This document shows positions 46,001-53,840 of a stretch of 64,000 nucleotides of DNA, piece by piece (the first letter of the stretch is position 1; each line of letters starts with the position of its first letter). Where the stretch lies: positions 744,001 through 808,000 of the forward strand of contig NZ_JACJFN010000002.1 of NCBI RefSeq assembly GCF_014164785.1, given 5' to 3'. The translations under genes were made by a program, and so were the position numbers. The notes beneath the pieces were generated by a model, which was given only the letters and a program-made list of their open reading frames with translations, did no database searches and had not been told where the DNA came from. Source of the stretch: Aquipseudomonas guryensis. GTDB taxonomy: Bacteria; Pseudomonadota; Gammaproteobacteria; Pseudomonadales; Pseudomonadaceae.

Positions 46001-46234
46001 ACGCTGGGCGCCGCCAATGACGGCGCGCAATCCGGCGAGTTGCAGGCTCGTACCCTCAACGCCAGCAACAACCGTCTGCGTGGCCAGGGCGACCACGACA
46101 CGCTGCACTTGCACCCGGACCCGCAGGTCAAACGGGCCATCGTCATCGGCAACACCAGCACCGGCAATATCCGGGTCATCAGCGGCGCGCCCATCCCCAA
46201 CGACATGGCGCTGACCAACATCATTGGCTTCTAG
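43067..46234 (+). CDS. DUF6519 protein with right-handed beta-helix (candidate fibre/receptor or baseplate protein)
   Basis: 1055 residues. The N-terminal half is DUF6519 (FDARRDFLGVVMQQGRVQLD, DWNEWVAQLARR, FKWSRDNATVASRV). From about residue 465 a pectin-lyase-like right-handed beta-helix starts (GVATIQQAIDAIKDVGGTIC) and continues as repeated N-x-I/L turns to the C-terminus. DUF6519 proteins are frequent in eCIS loci. A role in particle decoration or target binding is plausible but not shown; it is the largest gene of the operon and has TGAGGGA upstream. Confidence 0.75.
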   Translation: MSFDLSRVRFDARRDFLGVVMQQGRVQLDADWNEWVAQLARRIQAGALDTFGGNVVPRITPEGFRIEAGGGSFTIGAGRIYVDGLLAENHGAAPNVWEPRLAELTGSAALGYANQPYYPNPPVLPQGGPHLVYVDVWQRDVTAVEAPDLIEKAVGVDSTGRLQTVWQVKVLANVGNSTCATEDEDVPGWQALIAPSAARLSTRTGVPNFEPDPCQVPPAAGYRGLENQLYRVEVHRGGTLGTATFKWSRDNATVASRVSHINPARDRITVESIGRDDVLRFHDGDWVEVTDDWRELHGLPGELRRIRVAGGVDESARTLQFDLALPAGMFPTNAQQATQAARNTRVRRWDQAGLVRRENGTQVLDLNAPGAAGDIVIPAVGTRLFLEHGILVEFALDPAGGQFTTGDYWVFAARTVDASIEELNLAPPLGIHHHYARLAMVNFPDTETDCRVLWPPIAEGEGCDCTVCVSAEGHNSGVATIQQAIDAIKDVGGTICLGIGTYNLRETLTVDDANSLRIRGQGWGSLLVGSQPGSVIDISASNGVALENLSLIASTSTSSTTAALRARNTVDLRAEHINVLCLATGEGTSAAISLGSNMLGVSIDDCALVAERGIVRTGEYLLSAELRVTRNLFFCSQRAINLDGISLHYGNTRIDGNLMITGGQTALVATGAVLPGSPFTIADNVIYTQGDGIRAGVDGLRIRDNEISGAGEGSGDGIVLEEGLDPQGVSDVRIEGNRLSQLQGNAILIHQHLDNASIAGNLIENIGIGALVMGEGGSATTLGVTGNRCRQLGLAANVDGSAFAAVQLIRVQRGDFCDNLIAEVARDAVISPAIAGLRAAAVGQLRVVGNRFLGIGPDRSSGEMVAIQVLPPFERCVVEGNHVDRVGDDEQQKPVNAIWRAIQIAPAVIGGPANFSVAYMVPAPESAYLLSANRAYALARHPADLAIQNNRLRAHLSSVPLNLCASLEHCLFAGNHCETLGAANDGAQSGELQARTLNASNNRLRGQGDHDTLHLHPDPQVKRAIVIGNTSTGNIRVISGAPIPNDMALTNIIGF

Positions 46235-46245
46235 GAGAGCAGGAC

Positions 46246-46740
46246 ATGGCCGTCACCACCTTTCGCGGCGAAAAGAACCTCGGCGAGCTGGCCGACAAGC
46301 TGTTCCTGCGCCTCACTCCGCGCCAGCGCGAGAAGGTCGAAGGCGCGCTGCTGCAGGCCAACCCGCAGCTGGAGAAGATGACCAGCCTGCGTGCCGGCAC
46401 CCTGCTCAAGGTGCCGGACCTGCCGGAGCTGCGCGCCAAGGCCAATCGCGCCGGCGGCAAGCCGGACGACCAGGTGGCCGACCACCTGAGCAACGAGCTG
46501 CAGGCCTTCGCCCGCCTCCTGGGCCCGCGCTTCGCCGCTGCGCAGGAAGCGGTGGCGCAAAACGCCGCCGTCCTGGCGGAGCCGGAACTGAACCGGGTGA
46601 TCGCCAAGGAACGGCCGCTGCGCGACCTGGCGAAGGAAATCGGCACGCTCAACGAGCGACGTAAACAGGAGCTGGAGGAACGCCAGCAGGCTCTGACTGC
46701 TGCCATCAAACAGATGCAGGGCGATCTGCAGAAGCGCTGA
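46246..46740 (+). CDS. LysM-like/coiled-coil protein ending the eCIS operon
   Basis: 164 residues. The N-terminal ~65 resemble a LysM unit (GELADKLFLRLTPRQREKVE, then ANPQLEKMTSLRAGTLLKVP), followed by a long charged helix likely to form a coiled coil (GTLNERRKQELEERQQAL). Starts 11 bases after the DUF6519 gene with AGGAG. Could be a fibre-anchoring or scaffolding component. Too short to be a normal tape measure. Confidence 0.7.
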   Translation: MAVTTFRGEKNLGELADKLFLRLTPRQREKVEGALLQANPQLEKMTSLRAGTLLKVPDLPELRAKANRAGGKPDDQVADHLSNELQAFARLLGPRFAAAQEAVAQNAAVLAEPELNRVIAKERPLRDLAKEIGTLNERRKQELEERQQALTAAIKQMQGDLQKR

Positions 46741-46774
46741 GTCGGCGCCATCTCGTCAGGAACTAATTGCGTTT

Positions 46775-46793
46775 GCAAGGGATTATCATTTTG
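46775..46793. promoter_or_regulatory. Fur-box-like site upstream of the siderophore importer genes
   Basis: Read on the minus strand the 19 bases contain AATGATAATC and match about 13 of 19 positions of the GATAATGATAATCATTATC consensus. It lies 48 bp before the fhuC-type start, where Fur with iron would block transcription. Confidence 0.6.
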
Positions 46794-46840
46794 GCTAAAG
46801 TCGCCGGCTTCGGTATAGCCAGGCTCGCCAAGGATTGTCC

Positions 46841-47608
46841 ATGTTCCGACTCGATGCGGTCAGCTTCAGCCTGCCGGAGCGTACCCTCCTGCATCCGCTG
46901 TCGCTCGATATCCCGCAAGGCCAGATGGTCGGCCTGATCGGCCATAACGGCTCCGGCAAATCCACCCTGTTGAAGATGCTTGCTCGCCAGCAGCCGGCCA
47001 GTTCTGGCCAGCTGCTGCTCGACGACCAGCCCCTGGCCGCCTGGAAGGACCGCGACTTCGCTCGCCAGGTGGCCTACCTGCCGCAGCAACTGCCGCCCGC
47101 TGATAGCCTGACGGTGCGCGAGCTGGTTGGCTTCGGTCGCTATCCCTGGCACGGCCTGCTCGGCCGCTTCGGCAGCGAGGACCACGCCAAGGTGCGCGAG
47201 GCCATGGCACTGACCGATACCGAGCGTTTCGCCGAACGCATGGTCGACAGCCTCTCCGGTGGCGAGCGCCAGCGCGTCTGGCTGGCCATGCTGCTGGCGC
47301 AGAACAGCCGCTACCTGCTGCTGGACGAGCCGACCTCGGCCCTCGACATCGCCCACCAGGTCGACGTGCTCGGCCTGGTGCATCAGCTCAGCCGCCAGTT
47401 GGGCCTGAGCGTGATCGTGGTGTTGCACGACATCAACATGGCCAGCCGTTACTGCGACCGCCTGATCGCCCTGCACAGCGGACGCCTGCTGCTGGACGGC
47501 AGTCCGGCAGAGCTGATGACCGACAGCAACCTGGAGGCCATCTACGGCCTGCCCATGCAGGTGCTCAGCCACCCGCGTGGCCAGCAACCCATTGCCGTGG
47601 TGGTGTGA
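46841..47608 (+). CDS. fhuC: Ferric-siderophore ABC transporter ATP-binding protein (FhuC-type)
   Basis: 255 residues. Walker A GHNGSGKST, signature SGGERQRVWLA, Walker B YLLLDEPTSALD, and switch histidine in VVLHDINMA. Best fit is the FhuC/FepC group that powers import of ferric hydroxamates. ATG 46841 follows AAGGAT; a TTG two codons upstream is less likely. TGATG junction with the next gene, so the three importer genes are coupled. Confidence 0.9.
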   Translation: MFRLDAVSFSLPERTLLHPLSLDIPQGQMVGLIGHNGSGKSTLLKMLARQQPASSGQLLLDDQPLAAWKDRDFARQVAYLPQQLPPADSLTVRELVGFGRYPWHGLLGRFGSEDHAKVREAMALTDTERFAERMVDSLSGGERQRVWLAMLLAQNSRYLLLDEPTSALDIAHQVDVLGLVHQLSRQLGLSVIVVLHDINMASRYCDRLIALHSGRLLLDGSPAELMTDSNLEAIYGLPMQVLSHPRGQQPIAVVV

Positions 47609-48465
47609 TGCGCTGGCTGCTCTGCATGCTCGCCCTGCTGGCGGCAATCGCCCAGGCCGACACTCGCCAGCCGCGCATCGCGGTGATCGACTGGGGCCTG
47701 ACCGAAACCCTGCTCGGCCTGGGAGTGACGCCCATCGCCGTGGCGCAGACCGAGGGCTACCGGCGCTGGGTGCAGGCGCCCGAGCTGCCGGCGCAGGTGG
47801 TCGACCTCGGCCTGCGCATCGAGCCCAATCTGGAGCTGCTCAGCCAGCTCAAGCCGGACATGATTCTGATCACCCCGCAGTTCGCCGCCAGCCGCGCGCA
47901 GCTGGAGCGGGTGGCACCGGTGCACACGCTGGCCATCTACACCCCGGAAACCGAGGCCTATATCGGTGCCCAGCGGGTGACCCGCGAGCTGGCCGAACTG
48001 CTTGGGCGGCAGGCCGAAGGCGAAGCGATGATCGCCCGCATCGACGCCACTATGGCGCGGGTTCGCCAGCGGCTCGAACCCCAGGTGCTGCCGCCGTTCT
48101 ATGTGCTGACCTTCCTCGACCAGCGCCACGTGCGCCTGTTCGGCAAGCAGAGCATCTACCAGGGCGTGCTCGATCGCGTCGGCCTGCATAACGCCTGGCA
48201 GGGCCCGACCAATTACTGGGGTTTCAGCCAGCAGGGTATCGACCGCCTGGCGGAGACGCCCGAGGCCGCCCTGCTCTACCTCAAACCCATGCCACCCGGC
48301 ACCCAGGATGGTCTGGCCAGCAGCGCTTTGTGGAACCAGCTGCCGGCCGTGCGCGCGGGGCGTCTGTATGACCTACCGCCAGTCTGGAGCTTCAACGGCC
48401 TGATGGCCGCCGAGCGATTCGCCAACCTGCTGGAGGCGCGCCTGGCGCCGGAGAGCGTGCAATGA
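47608..48465 (+). CDS. fhuD: Periplasmic ferric-hydroxamate-binding protein (FhuD-type)
   Basis: 285 residues with a signal peptide (MRWLLCMLALLAAIAQA) and no lipobox. The helical-backbone siderophore-binding fold is suggested by IAVIDWGLTETLLGLGV, LELLSQLKPDMILITPQF and NYWGFSQQGIDRLAE, close to FhuD. Delivers the ferric siderophore to the FhuB-type permease encoded next (ATGA overlap). Confidence 0.88.
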   Translation: MRWLLCMLALLAAIAQADTRQPRIAVIDWGLTETLLGLGVTPIAVAQTEGYRRWVQAPELPAQVVDLGLRIEPNLELLSQLKPDMILITPQFAASRAQLERVAPVHTLAIYTPETEAYIGAQRVTRELAELLGRQAEGEAMIARIDATMARVRQRLEPQVLPPFYVLTFLDQRHVRLFGKQSIYQGVLDRVGLHNAWQGPTNYWGFSQQGIDRLAETPEAALLYLKPMPPGTQDGLASSALWNQLPAVRAGRLYDLPPVWSFNGLMAAERFANLLEARLAPESVQ

Positions 48466-50477
48466 CCGACCTGCTGGCCCAGGGGCCGTTACCCGTGCGC
48501 ACTCGCCGCAGCTTTTCCAGTCACCCCGCCTGGCTGTGCTGCCTGTTGCTGCTCCTGACCCTTGGCCTGGCCTTTACCGACCTGGGCCAACGTCTGCCGA
48601 GCGGACAATGGCTGCAGGCCATGTTCGCCCCACAAGACGGCGATATGGCGCAACTGATCCTGCATTTCAGCTGGTTGCCACGCCTGTGCATGGCCCTGCT
48701 CTGCGGCGCCGTGCTGGCCTTGGCCGGCACCCTGATGCAGCAGGTGTTGCGCAACCCGCTGGCCTCGCCGACCACCCTGGGTGTGGCCAGCGGCGCCCAG
48801 CTCGGCCTGCTGGTGGCCACCTTATGGGCGCCCTGGCTACTGGATTTCGGCCGCGAATGGGTGGCCCTTGCTGGCGGCGGCCTGGCCTCCTTGCTGGTAT
48901 TTGCCTTGGCTTGGCGGCGTGGCCTGGCGCCGCTGACACTGATCCTCGCCGGCCTGGTGGTGACGCTGTATCTGAGCGCACTCAACGTGACCCTGATGCT
49001 GGTCCAGCAGCAGGACCTCAACGCGGTGTTTATCTGGGGCTCCGGCTCGCTCAGCCAGAACAGCTGGAGCAGCGTGCAGTTCCTCGTGCCGCGCCTGGTC
49101 GTCGGCCTGCTGCTCCTGCTGCCGTTGCTGCGTCCGCTGGCCCTGCTGGAACTCGACGACAGCGGCGTGAAAAGCCTGGGCGTACCGCTGCGTTTCCTGC
49201 GCTTCGTCACCCTGACCCTGGCCGTGTACCTGGCTGCCTGTGTGGTCAGCACGGTGGGCGTGATCGGTTTCATCGGCCTGGCCGCCCCGGCGCTGGTACG
49301 CCTGCTCGGCGCGCGTACATTCGCCCAGCGCTTGTGCTGGGCGCCGCTGCTCGGCGGCCTGCTGCTGAGCGTCACCGATCTGGGTATCCAGCGCCTGGCC
49401 GGCAACCTCGCCGAACTGGTGCCCACCGGTGCCGCCACCGCCCTGCTCGGCGCGCCTCTGCTGCTCTGGCTGTTGCCACGCCTGCGCCTGGCCGGTGGCC
49501 AGCCGCACAGTGGCGACGGCCATCAGTTCAGCCGTCATCCATTCCCGGCCAGGCGCCTGCTGCCGTTGGCTGTGGCTTTGGCCTGCGCGCTGCTGATCGC
49601 CCTAGGTTTGGGTCGTGGCCTGGACGGTTGGCAATGGACTCTGGGCGACGCCACCCTGCTCGACTGGCGCTGGCCAAGAGTGATGGCCGCTGCTGCCGCC
49701 GGCTGCATGCTCGCCCTGGCCGGTTGCATGATCCAGCGCCTGACCGGCAACCCGATGTCCAGCCCCGAGGTGCTCGGCATCAGCGCAGGCGCCGCCCTGG
49801 GGCTGATCGCCCTGCTGTTCCTGCTGCCTTACTCCGGGCCGCTGGCCCAGTTGGCGCTGGGCGGACTGGGCGCCGGCCTGACCCTACTGCTGTTGCTCGG
49901 CTTGTCACGCCGCTCCGGCTTCGCTCCCGAGCGGGTGCTGCTGATCGGCATCAGCATCACCGCGCTATTCGACGCCCTGCAGGTGATCCTGTTGGCCGGC
50001 GGCGATCCACGCGGGCAGAACCTGCTGGGCTGGATGTCCGGCTCGACCTATTTCGTCGGCCCGCAGATGGCACTCTGGGTGCTGGTCTGCAGCCTGGTGC
50101 TGCTGGCTATCGCGCTGCCTTTCGGACGCTGGTTGGAACTGCTGCCGCTGGGCGATGGCACGCCGCGCGCCCTGGGCGTTCCGCTGGGGCGCAGTCGTTT
50201 CGTGCTGTTGCTGCTGGCCGCGCTGCTGACAGCCGGTGCCACCCTGATCGTCGGGCCGCTGAGCTTTATCGGCCTGCTGGCGCCGCACCTGGCGCGCCTG
50301 CTTGGCCTGGCCCGCGCCGTGCCGCAACTGCTCGGCGCAGCGCTGCTTGGTGCGCTGGTGATGGTGGCAGCGGATTGGCTGGGACGCACCCTGCTGTTCC
50401 CCGCGCAATTGCCTGCGGGGCTGCTGGCATCGCTGCTGGGTGGCGCCTACTTCATGCTGTGCCTGTATCGACGCTGA
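48462..50477 (+). CDS. fhuB: Ferric-hydroxamate ABC permease, fused double-length (FhuB-type)
   Basis: 671 residues, twice the normal FecCD permease length, because two permease halves are fused as in FhuB. The repeated motifs show it: GTLMQQVLRNPLASPTTLGV in the first half and GCMIQRLTGNPMSSPEVLGI in the second; GFIGLAAPALVRLLG and SFIGLLAPHLARLLG are the matching ABC-contact loops. About 18-20 transmembrane helices. Completes the importer. Confidence 0.93.
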   Translation: MTDLLAQGPLPVRTRRSFSSHPAWLCCLLLLLTLGLAFTDLGQRLPSGQWLQAMFAPQDGDMAQLILHFSWLPRLCMALLCGAVLALAGTLMQQVLRNPLASPTTLGVASGAQLGLLVATLWAPWLLDFGREWVALAGGGLASLLVFALAWRRGLAPLTLILAGLVVTLYLSALNVTLMLVQQQDLNAVFIWGSGSLSQNSWSSVQFLVPRLVVGLLLLLPLLRPLALLELDDSGVKSLGVPLRFLRFVTLTLAVYLAACVVSTVGVIGFIGLAAPALVRLLGARTFAQRLCWAPLLGGLLLSVTDLGIQRLAGNLAELVPTGAATALLGAPLLLWLLPRLRLAGGQPHSGDGHQFSRHPFPARRLLPLAVALACALLIALGLGRGLDGWQWTLGDATLLDWRWPRVMAAAAAGCMLALAGCMIQRLTGNPMSSPEVLGISAGAALGLIALLFLLPYSGPLAQLALGGLGAGLTLLLLLGLSRRSGFAPERVLLIGISITALFDALQVILLAGGDPRGQNLLGWMSGSTYFVGPQMALWVLVCSLVLLAIALPFGRWLELLPLGDGTPRALGVPLGRSRFVLLLLAALLTAGATLIVGPLSFIGLLAPHLARLLGLARAVPQLLGAALLGALVMVAADWLGRTLLFPAQLPAGLLASLLGGAYFMLCLYRR

Positions 50478-50506
50478 GGCTCTGAAGGCTGCTCGCTCGC
50501 CTTGTT

Positions 50507-50563
50507 GCCGGGATGTAATCCGGGAGCCGAGCCGCCTGTTTCCCGAATTGCATCCGGGCTACG
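50507..50563. repeat. REP-like inverted doublet
   Basis: Two related palindromic units in opposite orientation, GCCGGGATGTAATCCGGGAG (50507-50526) and the reverse-type unit TCCCGAATTGCATCCGGGCT (50541-50560) plus ACG, within the 166-bp convergent gap between fhuB and fhuF. This type of GC-rich palindrome resembles Pseudomonas REP elements and may double as terminator for both directions. Confidence 0.6.
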
Positions 50564-50643
50564 ACTGAAAGCTATTCGCCAGCAGAAACTCGCTCCTACG
50601 CAAACCAATCATGCTGGCGCGAGAGAACGGCTCGCGAACACCC

Positions 50644-51393
50644 TCAATCCAGCACGGCTACCCCGCCCGCCGGCGGCTCTTCCAGTAGCGGGCAGTTGTC
50701 GCACATTGCCATGCCCAGCTCGTTGCGGATGCAGCACAGCTTGCGCTGGCGCCAGGGCGCGCAGCCCTCGCCCTGGGGCACATAGCTGACCGGCTCGAAC
50801 AGCGGGTTGCGCGTGCCGTCTGGGCGCAGCTTGCTTTCCAGCACCTCGAACCCCTGGGCCAGCATCGGCTTGGGGAACGGCAGGCCGCCAAGGGTCGACA
50901 TGAACCACTCGAAGTAGTTGCCAGCGTTGCTCCACAGCACCCGCGCGGCGATCTTGCGATGAGCGCGCAGGGCGTCGATGAAGGGCAGCAGATTGTCGTC
51001 CAGGAGCCCGGAAAAACGCTCGAAACCGTTGGCCGGAGCGCTGCTCCAGCGCTCGCCGGCGTGCGGCAGCTTGAACGCCTCGGGCAGGCCATCGGCGCCG
51101 ACCACCACCTGGATCTCGTCGAAATCCAGCGGCAGGCGCCAGTTGAGGATCAGCCCGGCAGCCAGAACCGGCGGAATCAGGCGCAGGAAGTAGTACTTGG
51201 ACCACAGCGACATCAGCGCCCGGCGATCGCCTTCGGCGTGCTCGGGGGCGAAGCGCAGCATCTGCTCTTCCAGACGTTCGGCGCTGACAAACTCACGCCC
51301 GGACATTGCCGGGCGTGGGTCATCCGCAAGGGTAAGAACATCGCGGTAGTGGGCGAAAGGCCCTTGGAACAGCGGGGCAATGGCCGGGATCAT
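50644..51393 (-). CDS. fhuF: FhuF-type ferric siderophore reductase
   Basis: 249 residues. The C-terminal cysteines CC-x10-C-x2-C (KLCCIRNELGMAMCDNCPLL) match the unusual [2Fe-2S] site of FhuF, which reduces ferric hydroxamates in the cytosol to release iron. ATG 51393 is chosen because it does not overlap the monooxygenase gene; a longer start at 51459 adds an unlike Pro/Gly tail. Last gene of the minus-strand siderophore unit. Confidence 0.87.
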   Translation of the reverse strand: MIPAIAPLFQGPFAHYRDVLTLADDPRPAMSGREFVSAERLEEQMLRFAPEHAEGDRRALMSLWSKYYFLRLIPPVLAAGLILNWRLPLDFDEIQVVVGADGLPEAFKLPHAGERWSSAPANGFERFSGLLDDNLLPFIDALRAHRKIAARVLWSNAGNYFEWFMSTLGGLPFPKPMLAQGFEVLESKLRPDGTRNPLFEPVSYVPQGEGCAPWRQRKLCCIRNELGMAMCDNCPLLEEPPAGGVAVLD

Positions 51394-51409
51394 CGGCCCC
51401 CCGCCTGGG

Positions 51410-52708
51410 TCAGGCGCATGCGCTGGCGACTCCTTGGGTGTGTCGGTGGCGGCGATCATCCAACAAAGCGTCGACCACTTCCTGTGAACGTATGGCCAGC
51501 ACCGACAACAGCGTGTCGCTCAGGCCGTGACTGGACTCGCAGCAGCCCTGCAGATAGATACCTGCGCTCATGTGCGGCTGGCAGCACAGGCGATAGTCGC
51601 GCTCGACGCCCTCGTCCAGGTGCGCGGCCAATCCACCGAGCAGGCGCTTGTAGCCGTCGCGGCGATAGCCGGTGGCCAAGACCACGGCATCGTACAGACG
51701 CTCTTCCACGCCCTGCGGGCCGCTCAGGTTTAGGCGAATGCCCTCGGCGCCCGCCTCCACCGCTTCGATGCTGCGCTGCGTCAGCAGGCTGTGCGGCGCA
51801 TGACCGGTGACCTTCTGCAGGTACAGACGGTGATAGATGCTCTCGATCAGGTCCAGGTTGACCACCGAGTAGTTGGTCTGCGCGTTGGCCTGGATGAACG
51901 CCTGGCGCTCCTCCGAGGACTGGCCGTAAACCACGTCGGTGTAGTCCGGATCGAAGATCTCGTTGACGAACGGGCTGTCGTCCGCCGGGCGCAGGGCCTG
52001 GCTGCGCATCACCAGCGAGACCTCGGCCTGCGGGTAACGGCCGCACAGGTCGGTGAAGATTTCCGCCGCGCTCTGCCCGGAACCCAGCACCGCCAGGCGC
52101 TTGGGCTCGCCACAGGCGTGGATACGCTCCAGGTAGCCCGACGAGTGCATCACACGCGAATCGCCCTTGAGCGGGCGGAACGCCTCGGGCACCACCGGCT
52201 CACCGCCGATGCTGACCACCAGGTTGCGGGTGATGCGCGCACGGGTGCGGCCGTCGGCCAGGCGCGAGATCACCTTGACCCGGGTCACTTCCCCGCCATC
52301 AAGCACCGGTTCGACAGCAATGACTTCCTCGCCGTAGTGCACGCGGTCGTTGAACTGGGCGGCGGCCCAACCCAGATAGTCGTTGTACTCCAGGCGCGAC
52401 GGCGTGAAGGTGCCGACGTTGATAAAGGACGCCAGACGCCCTTTCTGGTGCAGATAGTTGACGAAGGTAAAGCGGCTGGCCGGGTTGCGCAGGGTAGCCA
52501 GATCCTTGAGGAAGGAAATCTGCATGCGGCTGTCTTCCAGGAGCATGCCACCGTGCCACTCGAAGGCCGGTTTCTTTTCCAGGAAGCAATAACGCAGACC
52601 GCCCTGCTCGCGCGTGCGGCGGTCTTCGTCGAGGGCCACGGCAATGGCCAGGTTGGCCGGGCCGAAGCCCAGTCCGATTACATCGTATTCCAGCGTTTCT
52701 ATGCTCAT
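51410..52708 (-). CDS. L-ornithine N5-monooxygenase (PvdA/IucD family)
   Basis: 432 residues. Flavin N-hydroxylating monooxygenase: FAD motif GLGFGPANLA, NADPH motif VLGSGQSAAEIF, and the C-terminal ATGYRRD segment. It hydroxylates the side-chain amine of ornithine (or lysine); the ornithine assignment is by family and by the NRPS/GNAT context. ATG 52708 is preferred; GTG 52717 is in frame and adds three residues, and neither has an ideal ribosome site. Confidence 0.88.
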   Translation of the reverse strand: MSIETLEYDVIGLGFGPANLAIAVALDEDRRTREQGGLRYCFLEKKPAFEWHGGMLLEDSRMQISFLKDLATLRNPASRFTFVNYLHQKGRLASFINVGTFTPSRLEYNDYLGWAAAQFNDRVHYGEEVIAVEPVLDGGEVTRVKVISRLADGRTRARITRNLVVSIGGEPVVPEAFRPLKGDSRVMHSSGYLERIHACGEPKRLAVLGSGQSAAEIFTDLCGRYPQAEVSLVMRSQALRPADDSPFVNEIFDPDYTDVVYGQSSEERQAFIQANAQTNYSVVNLDLIESIYHRLYLQKVTGHAPHSLLTQRSIEAVEAGAEGIRLNLSGPQGVEERLYDAVVLATGYRRDGYKRLLGGLAAHLDEGVERDYRLCCQPHMSAGIYLQGCCESSHGLSDTLLSVLAIRSQEVVDALLDDRRHRHTQGVASACA

Positions 52709-52852
52709 GTCAGGCACCGATCCCGCAAATGGCTCGTGTGAAGGTCAAGTGGGTTCTATGGCGGAACGGCACTCGCCTTGCCCAACCTCATCAGTCAGTG
52801 GCCGCGTTAAGCGCGACTCATCTTGTGTATGCATACCAAGCGACAGTGCTTT

Positions 52853-53836
52853 CTAGGCCAGGGAACAGCGCTCGAAGAACACCTCGCGCGACTGGATCAT
52901 CAGTGCCGCGCGCTTGTGGGGGAAATTGAATTCCTTGTCCTTGTGGTAACCCTGGGCCTGCATGTGGCCGATCATCCGGGCGTTGTCGGCCCGCGGTTCG
53001 GCGACAATGCGCTGGGTGCGTGGGTCGTCGAGCAACAGGTAATGGGTCAGTGCATTGAGCCAACTGGCCACCTTGTGCGGACCACGATGGTTTTCCTCGC
53101 CGACCAGCATGTGGATGCCACGGTCGTAGTCGTCTACCGCGTAGAACGGCGCGATGCGGTCTTCCTTGGCCCAGTAGGCTTCGTAATAGGCGAACGGCTG
53201 ATCGTCGAAGCAGCCGATCAGGGGCAGTACGCGCGGATCGTCGAGCAGTTCCTGCAGGTAGCGGCGGTGCTTGTCCAGATCGCCCTCCTCCTGCCAGAAC
53301 GCCGCCACCCGGGCACTGTTCTGCCAGCGGTTGAAGCGCGCGAGGTCCTCTTCGATATCTAACGTGCGCAGGGAAATCCACGCGCCTAGGTTGGCATCGA
53401 AGCGCCGATAGACTTCGCCGACAGGCTTGGGCGCGCGGCGCGGGTGACGCCGCCCGCTGGCGTGCATGACCATCTGCTGCGGGTAACCGGCATGGCTGAC
53501 ATTACGCAGGAACGGCCCCGGCAGTTGCCAGAACAGCGCTCGCTCGATGCGTAGCTCGTCACCTTCAGCGACCAGCAGGCCGCTGTTCAGCAACGCCGGA
53601 TCGACCTGTTCCAGCTGCAGCGCCAGGCTCTGGCGCTGCGGCTCGTTGGCGAAGCACCAGTAGGCCAGCAGCCACAGCGCTTCGGCCTGGTCGGCCAGAG
53701 CCAGCTCCAACGGAACCAGCAACTCACCCTGACGTCGCGCACGCAGCAGTGCACGCTCGTCCAGGTGCAGCGCCAGGCTGGCACCATCGTCGCGGGTGCT
53801 AAGCTGCCGGCCATCAGGCAGCGGCAGCCGGGTCAT
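52853..53836 (-). CDS. Siderophore GNAT N-acyl/acetyltransferase (IucB/RhbD-type)
   Basis: 327 residues. The C-terminal GNAT domain (about 150-320) shows IGCFDDQPFAYYEAYWAKED, HMLVGEENHRGPHKVASWL and the acetyl-CoA site region DNARMIGHMQAQGYHKDKEF, typical of IucB/MbtK-type transferases acylating N-hydroxylysine or N-hydroxyornithine. The N-terminal third is less conserved. Start at ATG 53836, five bases after the receptor stop; earlier in-frame starts overlap the receptor. With the monooxygenase it should make a hydroxamate ligand. Confidence 0.83.
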   Translation of the reverse strand: MTRLPLPDGRQLSTRDDGASLALHLDERALLRARRQGELLVPLELALADQAEALWLLAYWCFANEPQRQSLALQLEQVDPALLNSGLLVAEGDELRIERALFWQLPGPFLRNVSHAGYPQQMVMHASGRRHPRRAPKPVGEVYRRFDANLGAWISLRTLDIEEDLARFNRWQNSARVAAFWQEEGDLDKHRRYLQELLDDPRVLPLIGCFDDQPFAYYEAYWAKEDRIAPFYAVDDYDRGIHMLVGEENHRGPHKVASWLNALTHYLLLDDPRTQRIVAEPRADNARMIGHMQAQGYHKDKEFNFPHKRAALMIQSREVFFERCSLA

Positions 53837-53840
53837 GTTG

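Noticed and set aside
19942..46740. Reading the tail-like genes as a prophage or R-type pyocin
   Set aside because: No capsid, terminase, holin, endolysin, integrase or tail-length genes of phage type, while AAA+ ATPase, DUF4255 and DUF4157 genes are present, which mark eCIS.
19942..46740. Reading the locus as a type VI secretion system
   Set aside because: No TssJ/L/M membrane complex, no TssB/TssC pair and no ClpV; the sheath is a single phage-type gene.
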